From assembly GCA_020466095.1 (NCBI GenBank), contig CM035806.1, positions 35,500,060 through 35,564,059 on the forward strand: a DNA stretch of 64,000 bases, written 5' to 3'. This DNA is from Chlorops oryzae. Its lineage: Eukaryota; Arthropoda; Insecta; Diptera; Chloropidae. Below the pieces are notes generated by a model. The model was not told the DNA's origin and ran no database searches. It saw only the letters and a list, made by a program, of their open reading frames with translations. Positions 33,913-44,588 of the stretch are shown here, in pieces; position 1 is the stretch's first letter, and each line of letters starts with the position of its first letter. A program made the translations under genes and the position numbers.

Positions 33913-33982
33913 TCGCCAGCAGGGATTGAACCACGAAACTCGCGGCTGTCGGGTCACAGTTTGAACCACTGAGCTATCGAAC
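33913..33982 (-). repeat. tRNA-like segment
   Basis: The minus strand reads TAGCTCAGTGGTTCAAAC (an excellent A box) and GGTTCAATCCC (B box), ending GCTGGCGAAC. It is 140 bp from the first tRNA-like segment and in the same orientation. Confidence 0.65.
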
Positions 33983-33985
33983 GCT

Positions 33986-34609
33986 TGTCGGGCAATCGGA
34001 ATGCAAACTAAAAGCAGACAACAGCAAAAACAATCATACGCAGCGGATAAGGAAATGTGAACTGAGGCCTATCTATTCTTTCAGGTTCATGTGGTAGGTG
34101 AAATGGCTAGTCATCAAGGACTGGCACTTTGGCATGTCACAAATATCGGTGGCGACCTACTGACTACTGGGGTGTGCGTGTGTGTTTGTGTGTGTGTCTG
34201 TGCCGGCTGTAATGCGTTTCTGAACTCCTGAGGTTGAAACCTGTCAAGCACTCTGACTGCATACATATGTTGACTGAACGTGCGTGCATCGTACGTATTC
34301 GTTTTTTGATCCTTTTCCCCTCGCGCTGCGCCCCATCAGCATTGCCACCACACTGGCCATCAGCGTGTCGCTCTTCCCCATTTTTGGGGAATTCATCATT
34401 ACCGCGCGCGTATGCTCAAATTGATCATCTGCTCGGCTGCTTCCGCCAGATGACTCAGACGTGTTATTGCGATTTAATTTGCGGAGACAAACGCCGAAGG
34501 ATGCGATTTAAGCAAGCAGCTGAATTTTAGATTTTTCCCTTTCCCCTTACAGTTATTCGCGAAGTGTAAGGGCGGTCAATAAATCCACATCAAGCGGGAC
34601 AAAAGAAAG
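33986..34609. other. Possible host DNA; short GT run
   Basis: A GTGTGTTTGTGTGTGTG run lies near 34172-34200, followed by a GC-rich stretch (34270-34520) with a 98-codon ORF that I cannot assign. Confidence 0.4.
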
Positions 34610-35400
34610 CAAGTAAGGGTGTTATAGTCAGCCTGACAATAAAATACCCGACACAGCCACACATGTTTCAATAATTTTTAAACCACGCCCAAAAAACGGG
34701 ACCACTAGAAAGAATATTCAATAGATCTTTAAGGCCATAAGAGGCCCCACAAACAGACATACAGGCCCCTTTGTCACGCCCATTTTTCCAAATTTTTTTC
34801 AATTTTAATCGTGAGCTTTTAAATATATGCCCCAATTTTAAATTTCATTGAAATATTTCGAAAAAGTCTGATCTTGGGGCAGTTTTGGGATTTGTGTGAC
34901 AGACCTTAGTTCTAGAGGTACCCTTAATAATGGACGTTCAAGTCACATTTGAATTTCGGGTGCAGGAGACAATTTTCCAAAAACGCCCTTCTGCCACGCC
35001 CACTTTTCCAATTTTTTGAAATCATATTACTTGCCTTTAAACATGTTTAAATATCAAATTTCATCAGTATATCTTGAAAAATCCGAATTTAGAGCAATTT
35101 TTGTGATTATCGTAATAGACCCTAGTACTGGAGGTACCCCTAAAAATAGTCCGATCGGGTTGTTCTTACTCATGTCGCCGTGAGCACGCATACCAAATTG
35201 AAAGCTGTATACAAACAGACAGACGGACAGACAGACGTACGGACGGACAGACATGATGAGACATGGCTAAATCGAATCTCCTGGTGACGCTGATCATTTC
35301 TATATACATTTTGCATGGTCTGTCTCGACTGGTTCTGGGTGTTACACACAACCACACAAACGCAATATACCTACCCTCGACACAGAGTGTGTCGGGTATA
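34610..35400 (-). mobile_element. DINE-1-like repeat, full length
   Basis: Starts CAAGTAAGGGTGTTATAGTC and ends ACAGAGTGTGTCGGGTATA. Both internal blocks, the GACAGACGGACAGAC microsatellite (35213-35250) and both subterminal repeats are present. The 5' hairpin is damaged: the GGCGAG part of GTCAGGCGAGCCTGAC is deleted, leaving GTCAGCCTGAC. Confidence 0.78.
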
Positions 35401-35533
35401 AAAAATAAAAAAGGAAGGGATTTTTAATGTCAGCACCGACATTTCCAAGTCCTTGAGTTGTCCTGTTGAGCGTAGCTTAAAGATACACCACCAATCGTTC
35501 AATTGTTCGTGTTTCCTATTTCGTACTTAATAC

Positions 35534-36576
35534 GTACACAGAAAAACTTTTGTGCGTAAATACAACCAATTTTTTAATCAATATAACAATTTCGTTGTTA
35601 AAACTCAGCCTATCACATTTTTGTTATATTAAACAAATCGTTTGGTTGGGACAATTAATGAAAGTATTCACACTCAACAAATATATTCAATCAACGATTT
35701 GTTGTATCAACAACCAAAAGTATTCGCATTCAACAAACATTTTCAATCAACGATTTGTTGTATCAACAACCAAAAGTATTCGCACTCAACAAACATTTTC
35801 AATTAACAATTTGTTGTATCAACAACCAAAAGTATTCGCATTCAACAAACATTTTCAACTATTGATTTGTAATATCAACAATCAAAGGTATTAAAAATCA
35901 ACTAAAAATTTTAAATAAATAAAAAAGGAAAAACTGCCTCATCTACATATTCCATAATAAAAATTGGAGTCTCTAAAGTCAGTTTACGGACGATAATTAT
36001 AAATTATAACATCATGATTATTGAACATATGTCAGCTTTTGAGTATTTTGTCTCTTCTTGTACGTACGTCCGCATAAAGCTAATGAGAACTTTAGAAAAA
36101 TATTTATATGCACTAATACTTTCATTAATTGATATAACAAAACAAGCAATCACGGTTTTGTTGAGGATGAATACTTTTGGTTGTTGATAGAACAAATCCT
36201 TAATTGAAAATGTTTGTTGATTGCGAATACTTTGGGTTGTTGATACAACAAACCGTTGATGAATATATTTGTTGAGTGCGAATACTTTTGGTTGTTGATA
36301 GAACAAATCCTTTATTGAAAATGTTTGTTGAGTGTGAATATTTTCATTAATTGATACAACAAAACAATCAAACAAAGTTTTGTTAAGTGTGAATACTTTT
36401 GGTGATTGATATGACAAATCAGTCAAACAAAACTTTGTTTAATAATTCATATTACAAAATTTTGCCGAAATTGGTGATTTGTTTGAAATTTTTAATTGTG
36501 ACAATTAAAATGCCAATGAATCGAGTTTAACAATCACCATTAATTGGAATTTTTCGTAGCCAGTTTTTCTGTGTAC
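35534..36576. mobile_element. Foldback element with tandem-repeat arms
   Basis: The terminal repeats are perfect over 15 bp: GTACACAGAAAAACT (35534-35548) and its reverse complement (36562-36576). The left arm holds about three and a half units of a 56-bp tandem repeat (TCAACGATTTGTTGTATCAA at 35691 and 35747). The right arm (36120-36430) holds inverted versions of the same unit (GTTGTTGATACAACAAA ...). Tandem repeats inside long inverted arms are the defining plan of foldback elements. No target duplication or transposase was found. Confidence 0.75.
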
Positions 36577-38326
36577 TTTCTACTTCGTATCTCGTTATTC
36601 GCATTTGGCTTTGGCATTTTACGTTTGTTGTGTGCGTGATTTCCTTTAGCTCGATGGACATGTGATTGATCGGATATGGAAGCAGCTTAAACAACACAAG
36701 CAGACGATGCAACAGCTGAAGCATGTGTAAGAGTCTCTAAGCTGGTGAGCAAGTCGGAGTACGACTTTTGAGTATTATTATTATTATTTTATTTTTATTT
36801 TTTCTATTCTAGCAAACAAGGCAACGTCCTTTGTTGCTTTAAGTCGAATTTGAAAATCTTCGAGCATGACCATGAAATGTTTAGGTAGAAAAGTTCAAGC
36901 TCTTACGTGTTTCATTTGAAGGATTTTGTTGTTTATCGGCTTTGCGGGAGTTTCTAAGCTTCTTTTTAACGGATGACTTTGGAAATTTTCGATGATTCTT
37001 AGCTGTAGGTCTCTTTGCGTATGCTAAGCAGCTCGAATGGCTTGATGCAGTAACCTAGAAACCGAAGAACCGAGAACTTTCAGCTTAAATCAAAGTAAAT
37101 TCATTATGAGATGCTAAAGATTTTTCTATCTTTACGGATTTACGAAGTTGAAAAATCTTTTCTTTTAAGGACGATTTTAGCCTAAGAGCATGCACTAAAA
37201 TTGATTAAGTGAATTGAAATTGAAGTGAATTCTCGAAACTAATTTTCATTTCTATGGGATTTCTCGTTTTGTTATATAAACATATGTACATATATGCCTA
37301 TCAAACGAACATTTCCTATAGCACAAGAGTCCTCCGCCCTAAGCGATATGTCCAAATGCCGTCTAAATGTTTGCTGGGTACTTGAATAAAGCGACGCGTA
37401 GTTTTGTGGATAGTGGGTTTTTTTATTACGGGTATAATATATGGTTTGAAATTATTCAGTATGCCAATGTGCGAAAAATAGGAAAACAGGCTACGTTGGT
37501 TCGAGCTACACTAAGTGAAGTAACAAAGCACCCGAATTGTAATGAAATGGCGGTGTTATAAATAACTAATTGGAAAAAATTCCATTCGAAACGATGCAGT
37601 GGCCGAAGTCGATCTGTACATGACTAGTCACGCCAGTACATTTGCAAGAAAATCATTAAATTTAATTTTATTTAAGTACATTACTATTCATTTCGAAAAC
37701 AAATTTTAAGAAATTCAAAACAGTAAATAATATAGTAAAATAAAATTATTTAATTTAAATTATTTTTTAAATTATTATTTAAATTAATATTCAAAGTAAA
37801 ATTACTCCTTGATGGCTCATTTTTAAATGAATTTCGAAACATTGCACAAATATTAAAACAAGTCCTATTATTTGCCTTCCATTATCGCCAGGCCAACCAC
37901 AAATTTTTCAATTGAGCACTGAAAATATACATTTCAATCTTTTGAAATATTTCCGATGCTGGCACTCTGTTGTTTTCTTGAAAAAACGCCTATTTATACA
38001 CATCCTCCGAAGGGTATTATGGAAATTTTTGAATCTTGGAAAAGCTGGAACCAACCCAGCTAGCATTTGGAAGACTGTTTTATGAGAAGATTCATATACG
38101 AGTCGATTTCGAGCCTCCTAGATGATTAAAATGCGATTGATCACATGGATGATTAGAAGAAGACTCGAAAACTACTCTAAAATACGCTTCAAAAGCGATT
38201 CGTATTGCAAGTACAAAAAAAAAAAAAAATTAATAGAGCAATCGCCAATTAATCACATAGGAGATTGAAATATAATCATTCAAATGTGACTCAAAATTGA
38301 ATTGAATGGAATTTGACTTTAACGCT
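36577..38326. other. No recognised gene; CCCAGC-type ends
   Basis: Contains ATGTTTGCTGGG at 37367-37378 and CCCAGCTAGCATTTGG at 38066-38081, which look like ends of the element type seen at 4455. Very AT-rich at 37640-37800. No supported ORF. Confidence 0.4.
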
Positions 38327-38954
38327 GCGCCTCGACGGGCAATAATTATTGCTAGCAATCTGTCAAATTGCTTTGCCAGGTAGAGGCAATATTGCCTGGG
38401 TGGGATTTTTATGTTATGCCATCTTCATATTCAAAATGACGTCGAACAGGCTACTACGCTGCGCACGCGCTCTCGATGCCTTGAAACAACTTTGCGATGA
38501 GTGTGACAAAGAAGAAACTCTCTTATTTTTTCTTCTCTGCGATATAGGCAGTTCGCAAATTTTTAATATTTTTTTTTTTTTTTTATTTCAACTTAGTCCT
38601 TTTTAATTTCCTTCGCCATTTGAAGCCACGCATTATTTTTTCATATCAGTACATTTATATGATGAGGTTTTATAGCCCAAAGAAATTCGAACTATCGGTA
38701 GAGATTTATTATCTTATAAATATCGGCGACGCACCAATCCATTTTGACGATATACACACTTTGAAAAATTCATAGAAATGAAATTCGGCTGTCAAATAGC
38801 AAAATGACAGCTCATTGCCAATCTCAAAGTTGGCAATCGCAGCGAAGCAATATTGCTTGCCATATATTGCCATCTTTTCAAAATGAGCGGTCTCCATTGG
38901 CAATATTGCTCAAGTTGACAGATTGCTAGCAATAATTATTGCCTGTCGAGGCGC
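38327..38954. mobile_element. MITE with long GC-AT TIRs
   Basis: The left end GCGCCTCGACGGGCAATAAT and the inverted right end GCGCCTCGACAGGCAATAAT continue to match over about 40 bp (TTATTGCTAGCAATCTGTCAA). GCAATATTGCC words recur inside both ends (38386 and 38920). No clear target duplication and no coding capacity. Confidence 0.8.
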
Positions 38955-38994
38955 CATGTAAAGTTATATATGTAGGTACGAAAAAAATCCATGC

Positions 38995-39085
38995 CTTTCG
39001 ATTTGGCAAACACGTTGGCGACGGATGAGCACAGGACTAGAAAACGAGACTTCTCAGGTTCAAATCCCACACAAGTCAAGGAAAA
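38995..39085 (+). repeat. Weak tRNA-like segment
   Basis: TTTGGCAAACACGTTGG could be an A box and AGGTTCAAATCCCAC at 39057-39071 is a good B box, but they are farther apart than in most tRNAs. It starts 40 bp after the MITE and is followed by an A run. It may be an old SINE. Confidence 0.35.
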
Positions 39086-40594
39086 TAATCAATATGTGAA
39101 TTTGCTAAAAAAAAAAAAAGTTCACGATTCTTCAGTTTCCGTACAATTCAACTTTTCATTTCTTCTGTCACAATAAATACGAAATTCCTAAGTCCACAAG
39201 CATGCATTGAGTTATGACAACCATTGAGTTCCTCTCAAGGAATCAGATTTTCTTTGAAAGAAATAAAAAAATTGAAAATTCATACGAATGGAAGACTCTC
39301 AGTATAGAAAATTTCGAATTGAACGCAGTAGTATATTCCCTATTGCCACAGGACTAAATTGGGACAATTCAGATGTGCGAAACTCCTTTGAGGTCATTTA
39401 TTTAATTTATAAATTGAAATGCGCACAGATTCCAGCAAATCAATTTGAAATTTGAAAAGATGTCTCACTCAGATGTCTAAACAAAAATTAAGAATATTCT
39501 ATAAATAGGTCTATACATCCACATCTGCCCAACAGGAAATCGTGTTGATGGTGCGCATCATAAACTCATCAGTTCTACAGCTGATGAAGTTTTTATGGTT
39601 TTTTTTTTTTTTTTGGTGAGATGACATTATTATAGCTGGTTTTTATTTTATTCTTGTTAATGTCTTACAATAGAAAGGGGAAGGGGGGAGGGGGGGGGGG
39701 GGCGTGGGCAGAAAGTGATAGAGAGTGATTGAACTGTGAACTGAAGGGTGATAACCAGGCACGTGCGTAGTGGGTCGATTTGGGGGTCCTAACCCACTCC
39801 GAATTTCGAGTAAGCCCAAAGAAGCACACGCAACTGATAATAATATTTAAGATTTGTGAAGATATGTATGTCATCGAGTATGTCACTAGCCCGACATGAT
39901 TTCTGGTTCCCGTTGATGTTGGTCGGGCTTTCGCACTGGGTAGGTATGTGTCAGTATATGAATGTATGTCTGCAAACGACAAAAAGACAGCTTTCGTTTT
40001 TTGTGGATTATTTCAAGCAATCAATCAATCCATCAATCAAATCGGATGATATACGAACATTTTCCATGGCTGAAATCTCGTGTTGACGGCCTGCCGAAAG
40101 CTTCATTAAATACTCATTTATATGCATAAAAATTAAATGCCTACGAGAGAACCATGTTCGGATCTATGAGGGGGTCTTGCGCGACAGTGCGTGAGGGCTA
40201 TGTGCGTCGTGTGTGCTTGAAATGGGAATTTATCTTGTCGTTGTCTCATTTAAAGTGGAACTCTCTGGACCACTCTTTAATTTGAGCTCGACGCGATTTC
40301 CTCATTACATTCCGAGTCCTTTCAACTGTCGAAACAAGGCCAGTGAAAATAAAATAAGGAAAAGAAAAATAAATAAAAAATAAAAAAAATAAAAAGAAAT
40401 TAATACCAGTTTCGGAAGAGGATTTCAAAAACGTTTCAAAAAGAAACGATTTTTCTCTTTGCTTGTTGTTCTTCTTCTTCAGCTTCTTCTTCTTCTTCTT
40501 ATTATTATTATTTTCTTAATGACTGCAATACGCGCTTTACGTCCCGCTTAACGTCCCGCTTAACGAACGGCCCGAATTCGTTGTTAAAGCTGAA
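39086..40594. other. Intergenic; G-rich and TTC microsatellites
   Basis: A G-rich run lies at 39675-39702 and a (TTC)n/(TTA)n run at 40472-40515. Three tandem ACGTCCCGCTTA units sit at 40538-40570. I see no supported gene until 40595. Confidence 0.4.
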
Positions 40595-40738
40595 ATGCGA
40601 TTTATCTTTTTGGTGCTCACATTCGTGCGGTTCATTTCTGGCGAAGAATTCGCCTTTGTAATTCAGCAAATGTGGTTTCGACCAAATGACAGTTGGACCA
40701 AAGAAAGTGAATATTCGGTCAGAGAGGTATGTGTTTAA
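40595..40738 (+). CDS. Candidate small secreted peptide or first exon
   Basis: The ORF starts MRFIFLVLTFVRFISGEE, a good signal peptide with likely cleavage after ISG, and continues about 28 residues in plausible protein sequence to YSVRE. It then reaches GAGAGGTATGT, a strong 5' splice donor (intron from 40727); if unspliced it ends three codons later. If spliced, exon 1 ends in phase 0. That does not fit the acceptor at 40999, which would give an immediate stop, so the next exon is unknown. No TATA box was seen upstream. It lies just upstream of the promoter of the next gene, so the two could be a small cluster of secreted-peptide genes. Chance is not excluded. Confidence 0.35.
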   Translation: MRFIFLVLTFVRFISGEEFAFVIQQMWFRPNDSWTKESEYSVREVCV

Positions 40739-40788
40739 GTAGTGCTTCTTTTGCTTTTCTCCACAAATTAACCGGGACATCGTATCTA

Positions 40789-40825
40789 TATAAAAGAGAG
40801 ACGTGACGCCATGAGGAGTTCAGTC
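40789..40825 (+). promoter_or_regulatory. Core promoter: TATA box and initiator
   Basis: TATAAAA at 40789-40795 is followed, 33 bp from its first base, by TCAGTC (40820-40825), a match to the insect initiator TCAGTY with +1 at A40822. The spacing is right for arthropod TATA-Inr promoters. It serves the gene whose ATG is at 40875, giving a 53-base leader. Confidence 0.65.
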
Positions 40826-40874
40826 CAGTCGAAAGCTTGTTGAGTCAAGAGCGCCAATTCACAATTGATTCATC

Positions 40875-40940
40875 ATGCGTAAGTTCAGGCAAAAATTCTT
40901 TATATCTCCTATTAATTTTTTGTTTTTTTTTTTTTGTTCC

Positions 40941-40971
<31 letters not shown>

Positions 40972-41403
40972 CGCTCTCTCGCTCCTTTGGTATCTGAAGA
41001 CTTGACGTGGACCGCTTTTTCGTTTTGTTTGATGTCTTTGCTTTGCACAATCGAAAGAAGCTCTCAAGAAGAAGACGTGCCAAAAGGGACCAACGAAAAT
41101 TCACTTTTGATGCCGCAACGAATTTACATAAAATCAACAAGTCTTATTACGAGTGAGAAAAGTCCTCTTAGCTATCAGCTTATGACTGGAGAATCCGATT
41201 GGGCCCATCATCGAAATGCAGCAGAGCATATTGAATTGAAGGCCGGCGGAATCGTCACAACACTGAAGGCCAGCTCGAAGCCGATCTGGTTTAAGCAGCA
41301 TAAGAACAAACAGAATAATATTAAGAAAAAACAAAATATTCTCTATGTGGCATTTCCTTTGCTGCAAGACTCCTTCGATGCAAAGGAAGATTCGAAAAAT
41401 TGA
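40875..41403 (+). CDS. Putative small secreted protein, two exons
   Basis: Predicted structure: coding exon 1 is only ATGC (40875-40878), intron 40879-40999 (GTAAGT donor, CT-rich tract, CTGAAG acceptor), coding exon 2 41000-41403. Splicing joins the ATG to an open frame of 135 residues; unspliced, the ATG runs into the wrong frame. Residues 2-18 (HLTWTAFSFCLMSLLCT) form a hydrophobic signal peptide, so the product should be secreted. The mature part has no cysteine, is acidic near its start (SSQEEDVPKG), has a lysine/asparagine-rich stretch (KQHKNKQNNIKKKQN) and ends KEDSKN. I do not recognise the family. The compact TATA promoter, short leader, tiny first exon and poly(A) signal resemble fly genes for seminal-fluid or stress/immune peptides, but that is only inference. 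Confidence 0.6.
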
Positions 41404-41407
41404 TGCA

Positions 41408-41413
41408 AATAAA
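41408..41413 (+). terminator. Poly(A) signal of the secreted-protein gene
   Basis: AATAAA five bases after the stop codon, followed by a T-rich stretch. Cleavage would be expected near 41425-41445. Confidence 0.6.
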
Positions 41414-41433
41414 AATTGACAATTTTTTTCGAT

Positions 41434-42365
41434 CAACACAAAGGTTAACGTTTTTTTTTTTTTACATTTTCAAAAATCATTCCTGAGCTTTGGCCACCTC
41501 CAAAACGTCAGTCATTGCAATAGAACGCTCTTAGGAGTCCACTTTACCATTACTGTGAATATCTGACATGCTCGAGTAACTTTTTTTTTTCAATTTTTTT
41601 TTGCACCTCTATTTACGGCCAACCACCTCCAATTAATGTCAGATTAATATATATTGGTTATCAGGAACATAAAGTGCGTTTACTGTATCAATGTCTGACG
41701 CGCTCGAGTATTTCAATGTATCTATTTTTTTTTTTTACATTTTTGACCATTTTTACACGCTCTCATCCCCATTGAAATGAAAAATTTTACATAGACTTTT
41801 TTTTAGACTTTTTAAGAACGTAAACTTCACAACCCAATAAGTTTCCATGACGCTTTAGTAACTGCAAATTTAGCATCTTGGGCTCCCCTACATAGGGTCT
41901 GTTCCCGTACTGCACGAAGCTGCACAAAACTGCCCAATTTTTTGAAAACTTTTTGAAAATTGGCCGAAATTGGGCAGCTCCGTGCAGTACGGGAACATAC
42001 CTATTTTGCCTTGAAAATGTTAATCTGTCAAAAATGTTCAATAATTTCCACCAATCAGAATTATTTTTGGCGCAACGTCACAAGTGCCAGAAGAATCAAA
42101 TTTCGAACTCTGATTGCAGTTAAAAACTGTTCTTGACACTATTGTTTTAGCAGGAGTTTAGCGGAAGTGGTATAAAGTGGTAGTTCAGAGGTTTTACTGT
42201 ACTAATTTGTTCTCGCTATTTGAATATTTTGAAAGCATCTATTTCCATTACCCATAAATTTCGTCTGGACTATCTTCAGAACTTCTTCTCCAAATATTTA
42301 ATTTATTTATTTGTCCAATTATTTTTCTGTTTTTATCTCAGAGAGCATAAAAGAAACTGAAACGG
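41434..42365. other. No further gene; T runs and a hairpin
   Basis: Several T runs (41450-41463, 41580-41590, 41726-41737). The hairpin at 41901-41996 is listed separately. No other supported feature. Confidence 0.4.
41901..41996. repeat. Hairpin repeat, copy 2
   Basis: GTTCCCGTACTGCACGAAGC at 41901 pairs with GTGCAGTACGGGAAC at 41982-41996, and CCCAATTT pairs with AAATTGGG nearer the loop. The same arm sequence, AAATTGGGCAGC ... GGGAAC, is seen at 271-310. Confidence 0.8.
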
Positions 42366-42516
42366 AAGGACGGACATGTCTAAATCGATTCAGTTTTCGA
42401 TCCTGATCTAGATTATATATATCTACCTACATATTTGTCGTTATCTACAGAGCTTAGTTCAAGCTGTTGCAAGATCCGCACAAAACTAATATACCCCGCT
42501 TACGCTGGGTACAACA
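42366..42516 (-). mobile_element. Fragment of a second DINE-1/Helentron-like family
   Basis: GACGGACATGTCTAAATCGA, then GATCCTGATCTAGATTATATA, and an end TATACCCCGCTTACGCTGGG follow the plan of the Drosophila DINE-1 core (GGACATGG, GATCCTGATCAAGAATATATA, terminal hairpin). The terminal sequence differs from the main family in this window, so it is a separate family or subfamily. Confidence 0.5.
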
Positions 42517-43320
42517 AGAATTTTTACAGCTTCCAACTTAAAAGACATACTGTGCTAAGACGGGTTAAGATATTGAAAAAAATTCTTTTTGATTCTTCTT
42601 ATTAGCAAAAGCATCAATCGAAGTTACAAAAATATTTTGCCGTATCAAACCACTATTATTGATTGGGCTTCAGTGCAATTTTTGTAGCCATGACTTTATG
42701 AGTCTTAGTAGACGGATGCAGACGGCAAACATAGACCAAAGACGAAAGAGTCGGATTCTCTTTCACGTCGGGATTGTCTTGCAGGAATTTTTCAGGTCCG
42801 TCTAGACTCTAGAGTATAACAGTGAGTGAAACACGCATGGGAACTGAATTCAATCCAAAATAATTTGCTTTCTCCCCCTTTAAAAATTATGAAGCCCTGA
42901 AACTACGAACAACCGAAAAATTTTTTCGTATACCGTGAGCGAAATATTTTTTCTAAATTGATTTTTTCATGCAAATATGTTCTACAGCCATCAATTCATC
43001 ACCAAGCCAAATTTAACGACGAAAAGCTCAACAGTAACGGAGATAATGCAGGATAAGTTTTATAATTTTTTTTGCCAGTCAATGGAAAAAACGCTGCCCT
43101 GTAAAATTTGCTTTTTGTCGCTAACGTTATTTTCGCGGTTAGGGCTCGATATTGTTAGCGAATCTGTCGATCCGTTTCAATTGATCTGCCCTTCTCCCAT
43201 TTGCCGGGTTATCGTACTCAAAATTGACGCTATCCTTTGCTTCGGAGAAGGCATTTGATAGCAACGAAAACAGAACCGTTGACAGAGTAATGCCCTAATA
43301 GGGTAATGACCAAATCTTCT
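42517..43320. other. No recognised gene
   Basis: A 93-codon ORF at 42977-43258 has no recognisable motif. Confidence 0.4.
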
Positions 43321-43324
43321 TTAA

Positions 43325-43574
43325 CCCTTTCACTACCACACCAGCTTCGGATGTATGTGCTGTATTCGATATGTGCTCGTGTATTTTTTAAAATAAAATT
43401 GAAAACTTCATAAGTATTTGAACTAAGCTTTTTGAAAAACCATGTGAGAATTATAAGAGAATCGATGGCATTTTTTGTTGTTCATGAATTAGAATTTATG
43501 AAAATATTGATTGCGCTCACGATTGTATAAATATTTTGCATTGTATGACACATTAAACAAAGGCAGTTAAAGGG
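43325..43574. mobile_element. piggyBac-type MITE
   Basis: TTAA at 43321-43324 and 43575-43578 flanks ends CCCTTTCACTACC and (inverted) CCCTTTAACTGCC. TTAA duplications with CCC-starting termini are the mark of the piggyBac superfamily. It is 250 bp with no ORF. Confidence 0.8.
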
Positions 43575-43578
43575 TTAA

Positions 43579-44085
43579 GACAAAATATAAATCAAACCGA
43601 TCATGTTTGAGGTCTTCGAATTTTTTCTTTTGGGCTGAGGAGGGGCACAGTTATAAAAGCATTTAAATTACTGGATCTGCTGAGAAACTGGTTGCGAATG
43701 GTCTTAAACGACTTATTAATTTGTTGTTTTTGCTATTAACACGTCGTGAACTTAGAACATCGCTGTGGAAACAATAGCATTTGGTAAAAGATTGAATTGG
43801 GTATTGAGTGTTGATGGCTTATTTAGATTTAATCAGGTTGTTGTAGTTCGGGCTTTTTTTTGTCATAGTCATAGTCGGTCTGTCATAGATTGTGGCCGTT
43901 ATGAAAGCAAAAATATTTTTCTTTTTTTTCTGTGTTTTTATTCTTTATTGTATTTCGCGATATTTCACCTAAAGTTATAAGTCATCTACGAGGAGAAACT
44001 GAAGTCTCTTGCGAGCATTTTTCGTCAACGTCAACCTTACTTTTAATAAGATAAAAAAAATACAGAATTTCATTTGAGCCAAAGT
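43579..44085. other. No recognised gene
   Basis: AT-rich. A 71-codon ORF (43765-43980) is unsupported. Confidence 0.4.
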
Positions 44086-44588
44086 ATTGCGTTTCTGCGG
44101 TTGTGTGAAACACCCATAACCAGCCGAGATAGAGCCGATTTTGAGATTTCTGTCTGTCTGTATACGGTTTTCATATCGAAGGAGTTGATATTTTCACGAA
44201 ATTTGGTATGTGTATTCACGGGAACATGAAAAAGAATACCCGTAAAATCGAAATGGACAACTTTTTAGAGTACCTCCAGTGCTAGGGTATGTATGTTATG
44301 AAAATCATAAAACCTGCTAAAAAAAAAGGAGGTTTTTTTTTTAGATATTTCAATGAAATTTAGAATTTGGATGTACATACATACATACATTTAAGTGTCC
44401 GATTTCATAAAGAAATTGAGCAAAATCGGCATATAAGGCCCTTTATGGCCTTAGAAATCTCCAGAAGAATTTGTCTTGATGGTCGTGGTCTTGGATCTGT
44501 TTTAAAAAATGTTCCAACATATAGGACTTCTTCGGTGTCGGGTATTCTATTTTCAGGCTCGCTAGACTTTAAGTTCCTTACTTGTTTA
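44086..44588 (+). mobile_element. DINE-1-like repeat, internally deleted
   Basis: The left part has GTATTGCGTTTCTGCGGTTG and GTCTGTCTGTATACGG, but the GATCAGCGTCACC block is lost. One internal block is present (CCTCCAGTGCTAGGG near 44274), and the right end is GGTGTCGGGTATTCTATTTT ... CCTTACTTG. A CATACATACATA run lies at 44373-44391. Confidence 0.7.

Larger units (their letters stand above)
33541..33985 (-). repeat. Copy of the double tRNA-like module
   Basis: This region matches 62165-62710 throughout: CACCAGCGACTG, a T/A-rich stretch, a first tRNA-like segment, the linker GGTCGAAATGCTCACTTGAG, and a second tRNA-like segment. Neither the AACTG-rich arms nor the TTACACCGAAAG ends of the 62-kb element are present here, so this is an internal fragment or a related element. 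Confidence 0.7.

Noticed and set aside
35550..36426. ORFs with repeated NNQKYSHSTN or QQPKVFALNK motifs
   Set aside because: They translate the 56-bp tandem repeat of the foldback element. The unit is not a multiple of three, so the apparent protein repeats shift frame.
39770..39800. hAT-like end CACGTGCGTAGTGGG with a G-rich run
   Set aside because: No matching opposite end or 8-bp duplication could be found; the resemblance is limited to a dozen bases.
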